20,000 nt of DNA from Halisarca cf. caerulea (Eukaryota > Porifera > Demospongiae > Chondrillida > Halisarcidae). The position numbers and the translations under genes were made by a program. Shown here one piece after another: positions 18,480 through 20,000 of the stretch; position 1 is the first letter of the stretch; each line of letters opens with the position of its first letter. The DNA lies in assembly GCA_963170055.1 (NCBI GenBank), contig CAUJGJ010000114.1:130201-150200 (forward strand), given 5' to 3'. The notes below the pieces were generated by a model. That model saw only the letters and a list, made by a program, of their open reading frames with translations, did no database searches and was not told where the DNA came from.

Positions 18480-18674
18480 TTCACATTGGCAGACGAATTG
18501 AAAGGTGATAAGTGTAACATGTCTGTGATCAATGTGATGTCAAGCTGTAATTGCTATCTGTTCACATGTAACCTAATATTTATGTATTAAGTAAGCTATG
18601 TACATTGTACATACATTGTATTATAATATTATATATATATATATATATACCCATATAATTCCTGTGCCCGTAAA

Positions 18675-18734
18675 CCAATATAAACTAAGAAAGATTTTTC
18701 TATATAAGAGCTTTAGTATTCCGTTGTCATCAGC
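18675..18734 (+). promoter_or_regulatory. CCAAT/TATA promoter of secreted-protein gene copy 2
   Basis: CCAAT 18675-18679, TATATAAG 18701-18708, TCAGCAG with A at 18732 (31 bases after the TATA start). Conserved with copy 1, and placed to give a 5' UTR of about 83 nt before the ATG at 18815 in context CACAAGATGA. Confidence 0.65.
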
Positions 18735-18814
18735 AGAGGCAGTAAACTGAATATTCCCCAGACCAATCCCAAGGAAGAGGAATTGAGAGTAGTGTACTGC
18801 CTGGCTACCACAAG

Positions 18815-19588
18815 ATGAAAGTATTTGTGCTGGTATTTGCTGTAATCTTGGCCGCTGCAAGAGGTGAAGTTCAACTGGATGTCCAGCAAGCAGACAGACT
18901 GGAGGGAATATTTACACCCAATGGAATTGCCACTAATTATCGCATCAAGTTTGAAGTCACCATTGAGAATAAAGAAGTTGTATCCACTTCGAACCTCATG
19001 TTTCCTGAAGAAGCTGTTCCTTTTGTGTCTCTAAAGATACCAATTCAAGATAAGGATCACCGCATCATAGATCACATGCGTGCGAGGGTCCTTCTATCTG
19101 CAAGGCGTACAGCAGAAGTTCATAATAGCACAGAGAATATACCACCATTAGTCGAACTTGTTACATGCTACAACGCACTTGCTGACGAACTGCACAATCT
19201 AATCCCGAAGAAAAATGGCTCACAAATCTTCTACATGATTTTGTACCACAGTACTACTGTTTCATCTGCTTTCAGGATTGCCAGTGGAGCTAGGGAAGAT
19301 TTAGAAATCTGCAAACCATCCCCCATCTATACTGCAGGAGGTGGAGTTTTTGTCTGCCAACAAGATGATGGTGGTGCCATACCTCGCAAGGTTGCTGATA
19401 AAGGTACCACTACTACCATTCTCTCCAAACCTGATGAGGGCAAGATTCGTAATAAAAGAGCGTACCAGTATCGGTACAGAGGTTACTATCCCTATACTTA
19501 CTATAACTGCCCGTGCTGGTGCTATCGGAGGTGCAATTGGTTTTGCTACTACGGATGTGGCTATTATGGTTACAGATGGTACGGCTAA
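18815..19588 (+). CDS. Secreted precursor with furin-type site and Tyr/Cys-rich cationic tail (257 aa)
   Basis: Intact single-exon ORF. Residues 1-17 are a signal peptide (MKVFVLVFAVILAAARG). Residues 18-211 are a soluble, mixed-composition region with two N-glycosylation sites (Asn104 and Asn134) and three Cys (118, 166, 181). RNKR at 212-215 fits the furin consensus R-x-K/R-R. Cleavage there would free a 42-residue tail with 15 Tyr, 3 Trp, 6 Cys (232, 234, 236, 240, 244, 248), net charge about +5 and a C-terminal Gly able to serve as an amide donor. Such a layout fits a precursor of a host-defence, signalling or adhesive peptide, but no family is recognised and function is inference. Another frame, open through the tail to a TAG at 19643, is a rival reading of the C-terminus. 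It would need a frame change that I cannot locate. Confidence 0.7.
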   Translation: MKVFVLVFAVILAAARGEVQLDVQQADRLEGIFTPNGIATNYRIKFEVTIENKEVVSTSNLMFPEEAVPFVSLKIPIQDKDHRIIDHMRARVLLSARRTAEVHNSTENIPPLVELVTCYNALADELHNLIPKKNGSQIFYMILYHSTTVSSAFRIASGAREDLEICKPSPIYTAGGGVFVCQQDDGGAIPRKVADKGTTTTILSKPDEGKIRNKRAYQYRYRGYYPYTYYNCPCWCYRRCNWFCYYGCGYYGYRWYG

Positions 19589-19795
19589 CCACATGGGTGC
19601 AGTGAGCCTCATGATCAAGATGAAGATCTACTTTAGCATATAGCTTGACAAGTTCATGAGAGATATTCGTAATCATAGGCCGAATTAACAAGTACTAATC
19701 ATCATGTGAACTAGATTTCTAGTGTGAACTCTTAATGTATCGGCAATTACAATGATTTGATTGTACTCAAATTCTCCATTATACTTGACAAAAAT

Positions 19796-19801
19796 AATAA
19801 A
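19796..19801 (+). promoter_or_regulatory. AATAAA polyadenylation signal
   Basis: Canonical hexamer 208 bases after the stop of the 257-aa gene. The homologous position in copy 1 has lost it. Confidence 0.5.
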
Positions 19802-20000
19802 TATCATAATAACACTATACAGGCACAGAAATAATCTTCACATGCATGAATTATCATGCTAACATATATTTCCATGTACCTAAACTAAAGGAACACATGC
19901 ACATGCACACAATGTCATGTACACATACACATATTCATACAAAATGCATGTACACATAAAGTGTATGCATGCACAATCCCACAATAACATGCATCCACTA

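Larger units (their letters stand above)
17960..20000 (+). repeat. Tandem duplication unit 2, right part (pairs with 8282-10360)
   Basis: Colinear with unit 1. It reaches the window end still matching (ACAATAACATGCATCCACTA against about 10336-10365), so the unit continues beyond. The 17960-18390 part has no supportable gene. Confidence 0.9.

Overview
This is a eukaryotic, almost certainly metazoan, window. It is AT-rich, crowded with (CA)n and (TA)n microsatellites, has very short candidate introns (one of 52 nt), a TATA/CCAAT promoter, and remnants of animal-type retroelements and pogo/Tigger-like DNA transposons. The overall look suggests an early-branching marine invertebrate, possibly a sponge. 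That placement is inference from style and remembered family resemblance, not from a marker gene.

Layout. The backbone is an old, diverged tandem duplication. Unit 1 is about 480-2300 plus 8282-10440. Unit 2 is about 13840-15335 plus 17790-20000, and continues past the window edge. Each unit was later split by different insertions: about 5.9 kb in unit 1 (retroelements, two MITE-like elements, microsatellites) and about 2.5 kb in unit 2 (a (CA)n array, a partial direct duplication, one weak MITE). The 3.1 kb spacer between units (10440-13600) holds more (CA)n arrays, a striking 82-nt hairpin, a candidate two-exon gene end and a retroelement fossil.

Genes. The best host gene is at 18815-19588 (+). 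It encodes a 257-aa secreted protein: signal peptide, roughly 200-residue N-terminal region, an R-N-K-R furin-type site, and a 42-residue cationic tail with 15 Tyr and 6 Cys. Its paralogue at 9178-9949 carries a one-base frameshift. Both copies share a TATA/CCAAT promoter, and both are preceded by a conserved 83-nt terminal exon of an unidentified upstream gene. The N-terminal region differs at about 6% of residues between copies and the tail at about 20%, yet all six cysteines and the cleavage site are kept. A competing reading frame across the tail is also open in both copies, so the C-terminal end needs transcript evidence. Other host coding is fragmentary: single candidate exons at 885-1007, 13626-13817 and 16218-16337(-), and a two-exon gene end at 11310-11604.

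Mobile elements. An apparently intact non-LTR retrotransposon with a restriction-like endonuclease (RLE) lies at 2937-6143 on the minus strand. It has one 1007-codon ORF, a poly(A) tail and an AAGATGGCCG motif at its 5' end, and is bounded by (TA)n on both sides. A 5'-truncated relative in the opposite orientation (2449-2711) also abuts (TA)n. A third, more distant endonuclease remnant lies at 11929-12405 (-).
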